Below are positions 50,002 through 63,400 of a stretch of DNA of 64,000 nt, piece after piece (position 1 is the stretch's first letter; each line of letters opens with the position of its first letter). The notes beneath the pieces are model-generated. The model saw only the letters and a list, made by a program, of their open reading frames with translations. It was not told the DNA's origin and searched no databases. Source of the DNA: Aphis gossypii (lineage: Eukaryota; Arthropoda; Insecta; Hemiptera; Aphididae); contig NC_065530.1 of the NCBI RefSeq assembly GCF_020184175.1, positions 65,697,260 to 65,761,259 on the forward strand, read 5' to 3'. Position numbers and translations under genes: made by a program.

Positions 50002-51565
50002 CTAGTCCGGAGTTTCGGTCGTTACAGGTCTGCTGTCTGTCACGCGCCCGTCGTCGTCGTCGTCGCCGCCACTGACGATCTGCACGCTCCTGACCGGCGT
50101 CTGCTGCGTTGTCGTACTACGGTACGCCAGCCTGGTCGTCGAACGTTCGCCTATCCTGCTTTCCGGGTCATAACGCGGGCTGGTGGACAACAGCATCCGG
50201 ATCAGTCCGTCCTTGAGCGTTTGAGTGACTATCGGCGACGACGATTCCTGTCCCCGCACCGCGGCGGTCGTCGGACCCGGAATCCGGGGCCCTTGATAGT
50301 AACTGGGCACGTAGTAGTTGGGCTGCTGATAGGGCATCGGGTACGGGACGGGCGCTGGGTAAGGGGCGACGGACACGAGTTGCGAGACGCGCGCCTGTAC
50401 GAACGACAGTATGAGCTCCATGAGTTCGTCCCGAAGAGCCACCAGACTGGGACCGCGCTGCGGCGGTGGCGGTGCGATGTACGCGACCGGTCGCTGTTGT
50501 TGGTACGGCAACATACCACTGTTGTGGTATGTGGTTTGTGCGGCCGCAGTCGCCGGGTACGATGCCCGCGGCTGGTATACCGCGACGGGGAGCCGCCCTT
50601 CGTGGTACTGAACCGGGCCACCGTACTGCTGGCCGACGTCGTCTCCTTCGTCCTGCAGCTCCTGCGCCGCTCGTCTGCTGCTGACAGCGTTATCGCGGTG
50701 TTCGACCGACGGTGGCGTCGCCGGACGGTCGTACGACGACCTGACCGGCATCAGCTCGGACATGAGCGCTGACACGACGGGCGACACGGGTCCCGACTCC
50801 TGGAGGCTGGACCGGCCGTGCACGCCGTACACGTCGGGCGCGTCTCCGTCTTCGTTCCTGGGCAGCTGTCTGCGCAGGTCGTTGCCACCGCGCCATCGTC
50901 GTCGATCGTCTGAGTCCGTTTCCTCCATCAAATCGGGCGTCACGGCTATCGTGACCGGTCTCTTGGACACCAGCACCTTTTTCACGCCGACCGACTTGCC
51001 GTTGTCCAACTTGTTGTCCGACTTGTCACCACCGTCGTCCTTTTTATTCCCCCGATCGGCAGTCGTCTGCTCGGTGGGGTCCGGCGACGGCCTCGGAGAC
51101 TCGCTGCCGGCCGCCTGGAAACCGGACGAGTTGCTGGCCGAGTACGACACTCGCTTCAGCCGTCCCGCGTCGTCCACGAACCCGAACATGCCTTTCACGT
51201 TGCCCGCCACGTCGCGCGTTTCCACTTTGAAGCTGCCATCCGACGCTTCGTACCCGAACGTGTAAGAACCGTCATCGTTCACCTTGTTGATCTGCTTGAG
51301 GATGGACACGTCTTTGGGCTGTGTGGCCGGAGTCGTGGCCGCGGTCACGCGCTTACCCGAGTCATCGGCATCCACCACCGGCACTGGTTCGGATTGCTTG
51401 TTGGCGGCCTTTGCGCTCGGCGATTCGCCGGACGCCGCGACGTACGCCAAAAACAGTACCTGAGGACACGTAACGTTACAATTATGAAAAAATTAAACGG
51501 GCATTTAGGCAGACAGACAGAAAGATAGATAAATATACCTGTAAGATGGTTGTGGACGAGACCAT
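50002..51565 (-). CDS. RR-1 cuticle protein with long low-complexity tail
   Basis: Two coding exons: 51565-51539 (27 nt, MVSSTTILQ) and 51459-50002, joined by a GTATAT...CTCAG intron of 79 bp, giving 494 residues. The exon junction completes a signal peptide, MVSSTTILQVLFLAYVAASG, which is lost if only the long frame is read. Residues about 71-123 form a chitin_bind_4 (Rebers-Riddiford, RR-1) domain: DGSYTFGYEASDGSF, VETRDVAGNVKGMFGFVDD and GRLKRVSYSASNSSGF, with the aromatic positions kept. The preceding ILKQINKVNDDGSY resembles the Drosophila Cpr97E-type proteins. After the domain come about 370 residues of charged, Gln/Tyr/Pro-rich sequence (PYPAPVPYPMPYQQPNYYVP; a run of five Asp near the end). 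RR proteins bind chitin in the extracellular cuticle. Coding GC is high compared with the flanks. Family call firm; tail function unknown. Confidence 0.9.
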
Positions 51566-51575
51566 TGCTCCGAGT

Positions 51576-51615
51576 GTATTGACAACGGTCACATCGGTGC
51601 GGGTCTCCTAAATAG
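51576..51615 (-). promoter_or_regulatory. possible core promoter of the cuticle protein gene
   Basis: On the minus strand, CTATTTAG (51615-51608) could serve as a weak TATA box, and TCAATAC (51582-51576) as an initiator about 34 bp downstream. This would leave a 15-nt 5' UTR before the ATG at 51565. The spacing fits, but the motifs are weak. Confidence 0.3.
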
Positions 51616-51979
51616 ATTTTGGCTGGTCGGTGGCAAGACCGCGTGCGAAAGCGATGGGGAAAATTCGCACGGTGTATGAAGTAACCGCGTGTGAGAATCG
51701 CGCGTTATTACAAGTTTCGACAGATTTTACTGTCAATTGAAGCCCTGGTAAGTCAAATAGACCTCGACGCTATGAAGTCAAAACGACCAAGGTCGACGAA
51801 GGTTGACTTTCTTTTCTATTCTTGTATTTTGTCATTTTAACAATACAAAACCAGTCCGTAGCGCATACTTTGTAGTAGTGATAATAGGTATTATTATTAA
51901 TATAATATTTAGTCAGATTCGATTAAGATAATATAAGTGTAATAATGTCAACAACACGACTTAGGTACTGTCTTTCCTT

Positions 51980-52622
51980 ACCGTGGATTTAATTGACCTT
52001 CGAAAATTTGTTTATCACAAATCACAATATTATATTTTGTCGTTGAAAAAAAAACAAATAGATATTTTGACAAAACGTGCAGCGAGTAGTGACTTATTTC
52101 GATTAAGATATTATATTGATCAAATTGAAAGAGTACAACGTAAATTTCTAAAATATGCAGCATTTATTTTAAGTATCGACCATCGGCCACCTCATGATTA
52201 TAACCCAATTTTAAATAAGCTTGGTTTATCATCCTTAGTTGATAGAAGAAAAGTTACTAACCTAAAATTTCTCTGCCTACTTATAGATGGTTGTATTGAT
52301 TCTCCTGTTATTTTTTCATGATTAACTTTAAAATCCCCTGCTCTTCTGTCCGTCAAATTTATCTATTTTTTATTCCAAAATACAACATAAAATATTCTAA
52401 GAATTAGCCAATCTTTAGAATGATGCGTATGGCAAATAGTGATCCATCATTTCTGTTGTATTTGTTGTATCTTTTATTGTGTTATTCATGTTTTTTTTCA
52501 AGTATAATAAAATAAGTAATTGTCACTATTGTTATTGTTATTCATAGTTTAAGTTTTAATTAATATTATCATATTATTTATAATTGGGCTCAGCCTGTTG
52601 ATAATAAATAAATAAATAAATA
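51980..52622 (+). mobile_element. LINE (jockey-like) 3' fragment
   Basis: The open frame 52075-52318 encodes the extreme C-terminal part of a non-LTR retrotransposon reverse-transcriptase protein: YYIDQIERVQRKFLKYAAF, DHRPPHDYNPILNKLGLSS, then DRRKVTNLKFLCLLIDGCID. It then runs, with breaks, through FRMMRMANSD to a 3' UTR ending GGGCTCAGCCTGTTGATAAT and a short (AAAT)n tail, typical of jockey-type elements. The 5' part with the polymerase motifs is absent, so this is a 5'-truncated insertion. It is probably not functional. Confidence 0.8.
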
Positions 52623-54374
52623 TTTATATATTATTATTATTACTCATGACTTTTTCATCTGTGATATTATCTCGTATTACTTCGGGGCTAACTTATAGTT
52701 GTTCATATTAACAGATCCACTGCATTTTAATATTCATGTAGTATTGATAAAATACTGAAGTAATAATTATATACAGAATACAGGTTCTGTATTTTGATGA
52801 GGTACATTATCTGTTAATATTTTTGTAAAGAAAAACTACACGGAAATAGCCAATAGTTAGTATCTACTTGATTGTATGTGTTTATACTTAAATTAATAAA
52901 TAAGAAATATATATACCTATGATTGAATTACGTATTTTTTTTGTCAATATAAATAACTAAATATATAGGAATGGTTAATGGTTATGAGTCATAACTTATA
53001 ACAATTCTGTACCAGATTATTTTATTTGACAACAAATGTATTAAAATTATGTTTTTAAAGAATTCATTAGTTATTATTTCTAATGAATTATAAATAGCTA
53101 ATATGTTAAATGGATTCCTTATGGATAAGGAAAATGCCCGTAAGCTTGAATATTTAGCCGTTGACTTAATAGCTAACAACACAACATATTTTAATCTATA
53201 TTATCATCTGCTTTAAACTAAACAGAGGTTGACCAAAAACTGAAATGTAACACTTTTATAAGACACAAAAAATATCAAAATCTTAAACATTATAAAACAA
53301 ATCAATACGTAGGAAAAAAATTAAAAAGAAATGGAATCTAATTTTAAACTTTAACTTATGTAGAATCATCTGAAGTTATAATAAAAATTGCAATTATATT
53401 AATTATAACCAAAAAGTTAATGTAGGTACTATACAGTTTTTATTATATTATAATAACTCGTTATTTTAAAAAATGATTATTTTAAACATTTAAATCATAT
53501 AATTTATTTTAATGCCTTATAGATAGAAAATTTTAGGTATTGGATAGAAAATTAAATATGTATTTCACATCTAGAATACACTATAATATATTTATAATAT
53601 ATTATTTATATTAAAAAGGACACTGATATTTAACCGTTTCTTTTTAGTTTATGTATTTCCAATTCAATCATGGTAAAAAATAAAATAACAAATGAATGTG
53701 AGATTTGTGATTGGATATATAATCTATGTTTCATATAAAAATATAAAATAAAACAAATTTTTCATAAATGTTATTTTTTTAAAATCTATAAAATCTATGT
53801 AAGAGTAAAGATGCTGTAAAAAAAGTAGTTACGTTAATTTATAACTTTATAAGTTATCTACCAAAAAATGTAATTTAATCATTTTGAAAGTATCTGTATT
53901 TATATTCAAATCCTTTTTTTTTTTTTTATCAAGTATTCAAATACGTATTACTTTCAAATAAGTATCTGTTATTATATTTTAATACTCTTAAAAGGTAACT
54001 TTTACAAAAACCGTTATATTATGTAGGAATTGTTTGATAAAATCTAACCGATAAAATGACGCTATAATAATCACTTTAATTTTTAGTTCTAGGTATGAAT
54101 ATATAATGTAATATATTATTGTTTAGGTAAAAAGGTGGTAAATATTTTTGAATACTTATAAATTATTTATAAAAATTAGAAATTAGAAATTAGAAACAAA
54201 AAAATGTAGTATATAATAGATATTATTATTCGCATATAATATTATAAATATAATGCGTTTGCCTCTTATTATATACCTACATACTATATTATATATACAT
54301 TATACATATTATATTATATTATATAAATTATAATATACTGGTAATTCTTTAATCAAACAACATTCATCATTTAA
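52623..54374. other. AT-rich intergenic
   Basis: I see nothing beyond simple AT-rich sequence and homopolymer runs. Confidence 0.5.
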
Positions 54375-54890
54375 AAATCAATAAATGTTTTTAAAAGTAT
54401 TTTTTTACATCATTTCCAGTCGAAATAAAACAACATTTATTAATATTTTTATCCATTATATCAGTGGTAAAGAGCCAGAAGCTGATATCTGCAAAATGTT
54501 AATTTTTCAGGAGAAGCGTTTTTATTGTTTTTTTGAAATTCAAAAGTAACTACATTTTTATTTATAATAATATTATTTTTTTAAGTTATTTAATTTTTTG
54601 AACGACAACATACATTTTTAATTTTATATTTTGTAGAAGAAACTTTTTTAGAGAATTTGTATACATAAAAATCGAAATTCGGACGAGTAGTTTATGAGTT
54701 ATATGACTTTATAAGTACCTATTTAAAGTTTTGGTGAGCGGAGTGGTGAATTATACTGGGATACCCCGCAAAATCATTAAACTTAAAAAATTAAAACGAT
54801 AAAAATTATGATTTTTTTTTAAATATGTTGTTTTATTTTGACTGGAAATCAAGTTAAAAAAATATTTTCAAAAACGTTAGTGTATTTTAA
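54375..54890. mobile_element. MITE with long terminal inverted repeats
   Basis: The left arm includes TTTCCAGTCGAAATAAAACA (54413 onward) and the right arm its near complement TGTTGTTTTATTTTGACTGG (54825-54850). Pairing continues outward through TTTTTTTA and ACGTTTTTGAAAA words, for about 60 bp in total. The interior contains GGTGAGCGGAGTGGTGAA and no reading frame. Confidence 0.6.
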
Positions 54891-57800
54891 AAATAACGAG
54901 TCTTCGATTAATATCTAAATGGCCTATATGAATGAACATCGGTATTATATCGTATACTAATCAATAATTTTCACTTAATACAACGATAACTTATCATGAC
55001 GTGCCTGTATTATGTTGTATATCCACGATAATAATATTATAGTAACGTTATGAATAATCGACGAGGTAGAATCTCATAGCCCCTCGGTCGTGTGGCCAGT
55101 ATAATATTTACCTATTGGCTATTACCTATATACAGTGCAGTGTAAATAGTGTAATAGTAGTCGTTATACGTGGGCGGCGTTAACACGTTCCGGAAAATCA
55201 TCTAGGTTTGTGACAATAATATTTTGAACGATTGTTACAGTTTATAGTAAGCATATATTAATATCCCGATATCCGGCTACAACACGTGGTCACTATATAA
55301 ACACAATTATAAATATTGTAATGTATTTGATAACAATAATAATAATATATATTGTGCACTGGACGGACGCACAGGTCGTGCCGGGTTCGAAAGTGCAAAT
55401 GTATTTGATTATTCGCAATGCGGCAGTGCGGACTATACATATAATATATTATGTGTGTTTGTATATATATATAAAAAAAAATACAATAGTTAACAACCAC
55501 CTGCGCGGCGGCTGTACCAGCTTATACTCCGAGCAATGACCCGTCGAACATAATATTATAATAATGTCACACGTATGTGTGCAATTATGCTGCAAAAGAA
55601 AATATAATAACATTCTGCGCGTATAGGTATATAAATAATACGATATTATGCTCTCGGACGAATATTTACGAACCAGCCAGTAAATATAATAATATCATAA
55701 CCGACTGTTGTGCCACAGCAGTGAGAATGGCAGCTTCGTGACCCCGTTCTTTGCCCGTGTTAACCGCGATATTGTTTTTTATAATTTTATCGTAATATCG
55801 TATTATATACATAGGTATATAATATATTATACGAATCACAATGGGAAAAATATTTCGGTTTCATTAAACGGTCATCCGGTTGCTCAATAGTACAACAAAT
55901 ATTTCGGTAAACGCTGACGATTTATGTTTATTCTTTCGAATAAATATAATATAATATACACCTACCGACATTAGGTTATACAATATAATATTTTCACAGA
56001 CTATACAGTTCGTTTCATAAAAATATAACTTCTCGGTGTAGTACTTACTGCGTTAACGTAGATCACTGTGATTCGTTTTTTTTTTTTTTTATGAACAACA
56101 ATATCAATTGTTGTAGGTTTGTATAACCAATATTTAAAGAAAGAATCGTATATTTTTGTAATTGATATTATCATATATACATTTTTTTTTGGTTTTTTAA
56201 AGTCATTCTATTTTGTATCAAGTGTTAAACACTATATAAATATAATATAGTGAATACTGTACAGCAGATGATATAATTTACTAATTGAAAAATTATTTAA
56301 AAAAAAAAAACAATATTATTAATATAATACATAGCCTCATAAATGTAGATAGTTATATGGATATTTGGATTCGTATTTTATGTCAAATATTATTGTAAAT
56401 AAAACAAATTTTTGTTTTTTGAATAATTATGTTCTTATTAGTATTTTGATTAAAGTGTTGCGTTATCATAATTATTAATTGTTACTTGTTAATAAATATA
56501 GTTGAAAACTTGGAAGTATAATTTAAAGTATATTATATAATATATTGTTCATAATACTATTGAAAATAATTCACCACATTTACAAATCAAGTCATAAAAA
56601 ACCAATAAGGTATATTTAATTTAAATAATTGTGTACAGTGTATATAGTTTTAATTTAAATATATGGTATTATAAGCTATAATGTGAGAGTGAAATTGAAA
56701 ATATTTTTACATGGTAATATTTGCATTTATTTTTATTTTCAAACATGCAGATGCATATTATTATTATTATTATGTGGTAAAGTATTACTGTATAACTTTT
56801 GTGTTTGGATTATTCATACTCATTAACCCTGCACTTGAAATTATGTCTACAATGTATGTAAACAAAATGTAAGAACAGATGTATAATTTAGGGGGAAAAA
56901 TGAAAGTGCATGTTTGGTTTTCATTGTTCACAATATTATACTAGCCACTATGTATAACGTATGTACAAAACAATATGCATGTTACTACACCGTAGTCTTG
57001 TTCCAATACAGTTGATTGTTTCAATATAGAGCTTGGCTATGTTTTTATAAAAAAGATTAATGCACTGTGCATTTTTTTTTACATTTTTTTTATAAACACT
57101 TATTTTTTCGAAAAATTTCAAAGTTTTTGGAAATATTTTAAATTATAATAATATTTTATTATTTTAAGGTTTATTATATTTAAAGTTTTACTTTTGAAAT
57201 ACATTTTTATTTCATATTCCAAAGTAAACACATTTGTCTATGAATTTTAATTTATAAATATTAAATTTTTAATGAGTTATTAACTAGTTATAAAGTATTT
57301 AAAGTTTAAATGAGTGGTCCAACATTTTGCAAGATACCCTTGAACCAATCTACTACGTCTTCCATTTATCTTTAAATAACAAAATATTATTAAAAAAAAG
57401 TAATGATAAAAAAATGTTCTTTCTTCTATTTCAAATTATTTAAATAATGTATTTTATTGAAACTTATCTTCTGTCGAAATTTTTTAAAAAAATTACCTTT
57501 ACAATACAATTAATATTTCATTTAAAGTGTGATCCATTTAAAGTGAGACACTTTCTATTTCAGAAAACTATATATTTTTTTAAAATTTTTTGTTTGTATA
57601 ATATTAAGTCGTTAAGCTCATCTAAACTTTAAAATTTTAATATATGTGTACAATGTATATAGTGTATATATGTAGGTAATTGGTTCAAAAACAATTCGTT
57701 TAAAATGTAATTTTATGTACTATCGAAAAACTCTAAAATTAATTTTACTTTAGAAAAATATATGACGTAATTAAAAAGAAAGTGTAAGCAATTTAAAAAT

Positions 57801-57932
57801 CAGTATCGATAAAGAAGTATATACTTTTTTTTTTTAGAAAAATATTGTTTTAAAACCATTTAAAATTAGTTTTTTTTTGAAATAATAAATGTCTCGTGTT
57901 AAATGAACAGGTATATAGCACATACTACATAC
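54891..57932. other. intergenic, mixed composition near 55.0-55.9 kb
   Basis: 55060-55740 has scattered GC words (CTCGGTCGTGTGGCC, GTGGGCGGCGTTAACACG, CCTGCGCGGCGGCTG) unlike the rest of the region. Small open frames here show no family resemblance. It could be a promoter or 5' exon of a gene outside the window, or an old repeat. The remainder is AT-rich with nothing seen. Confidence 0.35.
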
Positions 57933-58499
57933 CAGCGGTTCCCACTAGGATCTTTAAAAGGGCGAAATGTAATTTTTGAAAATTACTTGCTGACCGCATA
58001 CATTTTTAATGATAATAATTAAAAAAATAAAAATTTACATCTGTTTATTAAATTTAGCAGGGAATAATAAAACGAGAAAGGATATTTTGTTAGGAAAGGG
58101 TATTGAAGGAAAAAAGTAAGTACAAATGATCAGCTTACTCACAGAATTAAATATTGTAAAGACAACACGTAATAAAAATAAAATACAAACGGACAATATT
58201 AGCGATAATCGATAAACTTACTGTTCATACAAGACTACGAGTTTGAAAAATGGAAATGAATAAATTAATATAATGGTAGGTACCTACTTATCTGCCCAAC
58301 TGGTAATTTAATATAAGTTGAAAATAGGAAGACAAAATAAATAAAAATAATAAGATAACATAAAAAGCGATGATCATTTTATATTCACTATTTATAGAAT
58401 TTTGGATTTTAGAATGTACAATTTAATTTTAGTGAGGGCTTCACTAAATTTATTAAAGGGCCGCATGAAGCCCCTCGGGCCACGTAGTGAGGACCGCTG
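57933..58499. mobile_element. hAT-type MITE with target duplication
   Basis: A 567-bp element starting CAGCGGTTCCCACTAG and ending GTGAGGACCGCTG. It is flanked by CTACATAC (57925-57932) and CTATATAC (58500-58507), an 8-bp duplication with one change. A GGGCCGCATGAAGCCCCTCG stretch near the right end is shared in style with the other hAT MITEs here. There is no coding capacity. Confidence 0.7.
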
Positions 58500-58507
58500 C
58501 TATATAC

Positions 58508-59582
58508 TGTATTACAACTAAAAATGCAATTATTATTTATTATTATTCTATTATAAACAGTTAAATATATTTTAATACCTATTTTTATTAAATAATACAT
58601 TATAATTATTAATTTCAAATGTAAAAGATGTCAATTCAGTGGTTGTAGATAAAACCGTAATTAAATCATGTACATTATTATTTGTCTAACATATTGTACG
58701 TTAACATATAGTTCTATTAAAATAATTTTTAAATAATGTACATTATAGAATATTATGAGAAAAAAATCTCGGCATTATTACATTATTATTCAGAATTGTA
58801 TTGTTTGAAAGAGAAAGAAAATTGTTTTTTTTCGAGAAAATTATTAGTGTATAGTATGTATTTAAGGGAAAGCAACCGAAGTCATAATGTATACAATTTT
58901 AAAACACAAAAATAAATATTTATTTTTAATTTAGTTATTATTGTATTATTTAAAAATATTTTTTAAATGTAAGTTGTAAACTATTTGTTTTAGATTATAA
59001 TTATTTACCATGAAATATTGTTAAGTAATTAAATGAATTTTATAAATATATTATGATTTATATAGTATGAAAAATAATAAGACTAATATAAGTACTTATT
59101 ACAATAATATACATTTATTATCTAGCTATTATAAATAGTATATTATGAATTCCTCACTTAGTAATTATGTATATACTATATAATATACATATATGTACAT
59201 CGTACACACAGCTTGTAGTTTAACAACTGACAGGTGTTTAAAAATAATTAGTTAATGAAATAGAATATAGAAAAAAAATGTAGGTAATAACTATTTAATT
59301 ATTTTTAAATAACACATTGCGCTGTAATATTTAAATCTGTTTTATGACAAAACATATTACAATAGTAATTAAATTATTATATTGCATTTACTGTCATGTA
59401 CAAGTCTAGTCTGGTCTAGATTTCATTTAGAATTATGACCCCGGTTAATTTTTTTTTTTATTGATCTTAATAAATACATAAACATCTAGGTTATTAGTAT
59501 GGTAATTATGGATTAGGTTATAAGGTTATTTAAATTATATACATATTTTTTAGATATGAATGAAGTGATGAATATATTGATT
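58508..59582. other. AT-rich intergenic
   Basis: Nothing is seen apart from AT-rich sequence. Confidence 0.5.
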
Positions 59583-60480
59583 TTATAATGATGTGTGTTT
59601 TTTTTTGTATGTCTGTGTACAGCGTAACTAGTCGAAATAATGCTTCAATTTCAAACTTTGGGGGTGGTTTCCGATGGCAAAGTGAATATCCTTGGTGTAT
59701 AGAGTTTTCAGAAAAATCGAGAAAAACAAAAAAAAGAGTTACGAAAAAACGGGAATTTTTACGCAAAACCAGTTTTCGACTAAATCGATTTTTACCGTTA
59801 TTAATACGATAATATTGGCTAAATTTTCAAAATATTTTGACTTTCTTTGAGTTATTTATAGACCACTGAAATTTTTAATTTTTCTGAGAATTTTTTTTGA
59901 AGTGTTAATATTTTTGATGGCCAAAAAACATGAACATTTAATATCCTTATGAGTTGTTCTTATTTAAGTTAAAAAAAAATCAAAAATCGTTAGTCACAAT
60001 TTTTTATAAGCGTTTATAGTTCAATTTTTTACGAAATATATCAAAATCGCAAAAATTTGCAAGTAATTCACTCAAACGATTTTAAATATTTGTTATTATT
60101 CAAAAAGTCGTATATACTTGAAAATGTCACTAGTTATTTAGATTGGCATTTCCTTTACATGATTTAATTTTCAAAATATTTTGCTTATTTTAATGCTATT
60201 TATAGGCATTTTAAATATTCGTTTTTGTTTATTACTTTTTGTATAAAAATCGATAAAATTTTTTTGGCGGAGTCAAAATATTTGAAAATTTAATACAAGA
60301 TTTTCCATAAGTTTAGCTTACTATAACTATAGAAGAACTTAAATTTTGGTGTATTCAGGCCATTAAAACATACACCACATTTTTCACCAACCACTGGAAA
60401 TTATATCCTAGGCTGACAAATCATCTTCGTTCAGAATTGTTTTTCGTATACAATGATACCTATCATTGGATTCAAATTTA
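59583..60480. repeat. non-coding dispersed-repeat-like block
   Basis: The segment has more T/A homopolymers mixed with ATCGA-type words (AAAATCGAGAAAAAC, AAATCGATTTTTACCG, AAAAATCGATAAAATTTTTT) and differs in texture from the flanks. It ends near GTATACAATGATACCTATCA, itself a partial palindrome. Open frames on both strands at 59530-59812 are chance frames. I judge it a dispersed repeat from its texture; copy number cannot be seen here. Confidence 0.4.
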
Positions 60481-63400
60481 ATACATAGGTACATTAAAGT
60501 GACTTACTAGTTACTATACATACTCACTTGACCACTCTTTTTTATATTAAAGTAAGTTATACTTTTTAGTATTTAGTTGTATTGTAATACGTAAATTGGT
60601 AATTATTTATGTGTCAGATAGAAATGACTAATTAGACAAATAAGTTGTTATCATTGGACACAACAATTGAATACATAAAATAAAACGTTATTCTCATGTT
60701 GTTATTGACTGTAAATAAATTTACATAATTTATAATAATTTATAATAATTTTACAGAACCACTAAGTCAATGATCATTATAATTGATATTGATACGAATG
60801 ATACGATATTGAATTAAAATATTAAATAATAAATTCATTGGACATTGCATAATATGATTGACGATACTGAACGAAATCTGTATGATGATTTTATTTATTT
60901 TCATATCTTTTATTTTATTCTATTTTTCTATATTTTAGTACTAATAAAACAGTTTCTAGGTTGATATAGTTTTTGTCTAAAACATATATTATTATAATTT
61001 TAAATGATATAATATTAAATATTTAAAGTCATATAATTATTTTTATTAACTTAAACATCATTACTAAAGTACTGTTGAGTGTAAATATGATTGTGGAATT
61101 ATAGCATAGCTAAAATTAGTTAAAACATAAACCGTCACAAAGTTAACGGCGTTGTTATAGTTATAACAAATTTAAGATTGAAGATTTTTTTTCTATAAAA
61201 CGTGATAACATATAGAATACACATACAGAATAAAAAAAACATATAATTATTGTATGTCAATATATTTTTCGCCCAACTTATAGTATAAAAAAAAATAATT
61301 AAATATTAATTATTACTAGATAAGAAATGGAAAGAAGTGTTTCATGTCTCTTATATATAATTTTGATTTATGGAAAATGAATGCTGTGTAAATTTCAAAA
61401 TATTGATTTAAAATTTATACAATTACTGTGATAAATATTTACAAAATAAAATTTTCGAAAATCTTGATTTAAACATGAAATTGGTTTGTATTCTCGAGCT
61501 AGTATAATAATGATATACCTGGATAATATTTTAATTAAAAATAATATAAGTTAGAAGTGCCGTATGTCAACGGTACTCGATACGTATTAATCATGCAAGT
61601 CTTGTTATTGCATATCACATGCGCCGAATTATTATACATTCACACAAAAAATGTATTTCATGTGTTTTCAATTGCGGCAAAAACAAGATGTTTTGAATGT
61701 TAATTATCATTATACAACCCGTAGATTTCACTTTAAATTACACTTAAATAATTACAGGAAGTAGCGCTAAAGATGCTCTATATATATAGTTTTCTCTGAT
61801 TTATTGTATACATAATATTTGATTTTTGTTCGAAGCAATTATAATATTATAATTTCACATACTTCAGTCATTTTATTGAATTCCACTGTATAGATACTTC
61901 AGATGTTTTTCTAAAGTTATGAAGTTTTTTGGTTTTTAATGATATAGACATATATCTTGGATACAGTTTTTTTTATCTGATTCAGTAAATTAGATGGTAC
62001 CTAAATAATTAGTATTTAATTATTTTATAACAAAGTCTTTATTTCGCAATAGAATGTTATACATCATATAAATATAACATAAGGTTACTTTTAAAAAAGA
62101 CGACCAAAACGCAGAGATTGTCACCGGTTCGGTTAAGTTCAATCCAGCAATAATATTATAATAATCAAAACATTCATGATAAAACACTTTTAATGCACTA
62201 ATATTAAAACAATGTTAATAAAAGCAAAAAAAAAAAAAACAATATACAATTACTGAAAGAAGAAACTTATTATATTTTAAGTGTACAATTAATATATTTT
62301 TTAAATCCTGTTATTTTATAAAATAAAAATTGAAAATACTATAGGAATATTTTTTGTTTAATAACTAATATTAAATATCATTGCATTTTTTTTTTTGAAT
62401 TATGCTTCTAATAAGACAATAACTATACTCTATAGTAGTATTAATTAATACAAATTAGAACACAATATACGTGAATAAAATTATATTTATTAATAGACAT
62501 TTCTGTAATTTATGATGAAAAATGACTCATTCATGAATAATTTTAAAGAATTTTGCAGATTTAATTTATTCCTATGAATATTATACCTATTGATTTCTCA
62601 TTCATAACAACATACCTACCAATAACATGATATATTTAAATCCTAGTAAATTCAATTTATGTGTCATGATATATTTTTAAAATATTTTAATTGAAATTTG
62701 ATGACTGATGAAATGCAGTGATGTCTATTTTGTTATTAATAAAATGTTAATTTCTCTAGCTGTATTAGTTTTATGATTAACTATTATTTTAATTCTAAGT
62801 CTTAGCCATAATTGTAAGTTTGTTATGAGTGTATTTTAATTATAAAAATTAAAGTATACTAAAAATTGTATTTTACATATAATATTGTACGACTATATTA
62901 TTAAATCCACTTCTAATAATAATAACTCATTGGATATATTATAATATTATACTTGGCTTACATAGTTACATTGTTTCAACTAGATGAAATCGAAGATTAT
63001 TATATTAATAAATAAGAAAGTTATAATTTGAATTGAAATAATATTTATGGTATAAATATTTTTATTTTAATATACCTAATTAATTAAATAGTCAATCAAA
63101 TTATAATTATTATTAAAAAGAAAAGTTTTAAGTAATTTAAATAATTTAATCATTTTTTATATCCATTCAATACAGTATAAAAGCAATTGTATTGTTAAGG
63201 TAATTATTATTTTTAAAATATGTATATTTATGTACATAATATGTTTTATTGATAATTAATGTGAAATTAGTTGATAGAAATGAATAATTTATTTTATAAA
63301 AACTTATTCTTGTTAAATATTATTTTTATTGAGAATAATATTGTTTTCATCCAAATATTAAAATGAACACTATTATGTCAAATCATAGATATTCTGGTTA

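Noticed and set aside
50221..50772. Long open frames antisense to the cuticle protein gene (also 50762-51265 and 50229-50621)
   Set aside because: They are GC-driven shadow frames. They share no domain, are rich in Arg, and overlap a well-supported RR-1 coding exon.
59530..59812. Overlapping frames on both strands at the edge of the dispersed-repeat-like block
   Set aside because: No family resemblance, and both strands are open only by chance in low-complexity sequence.
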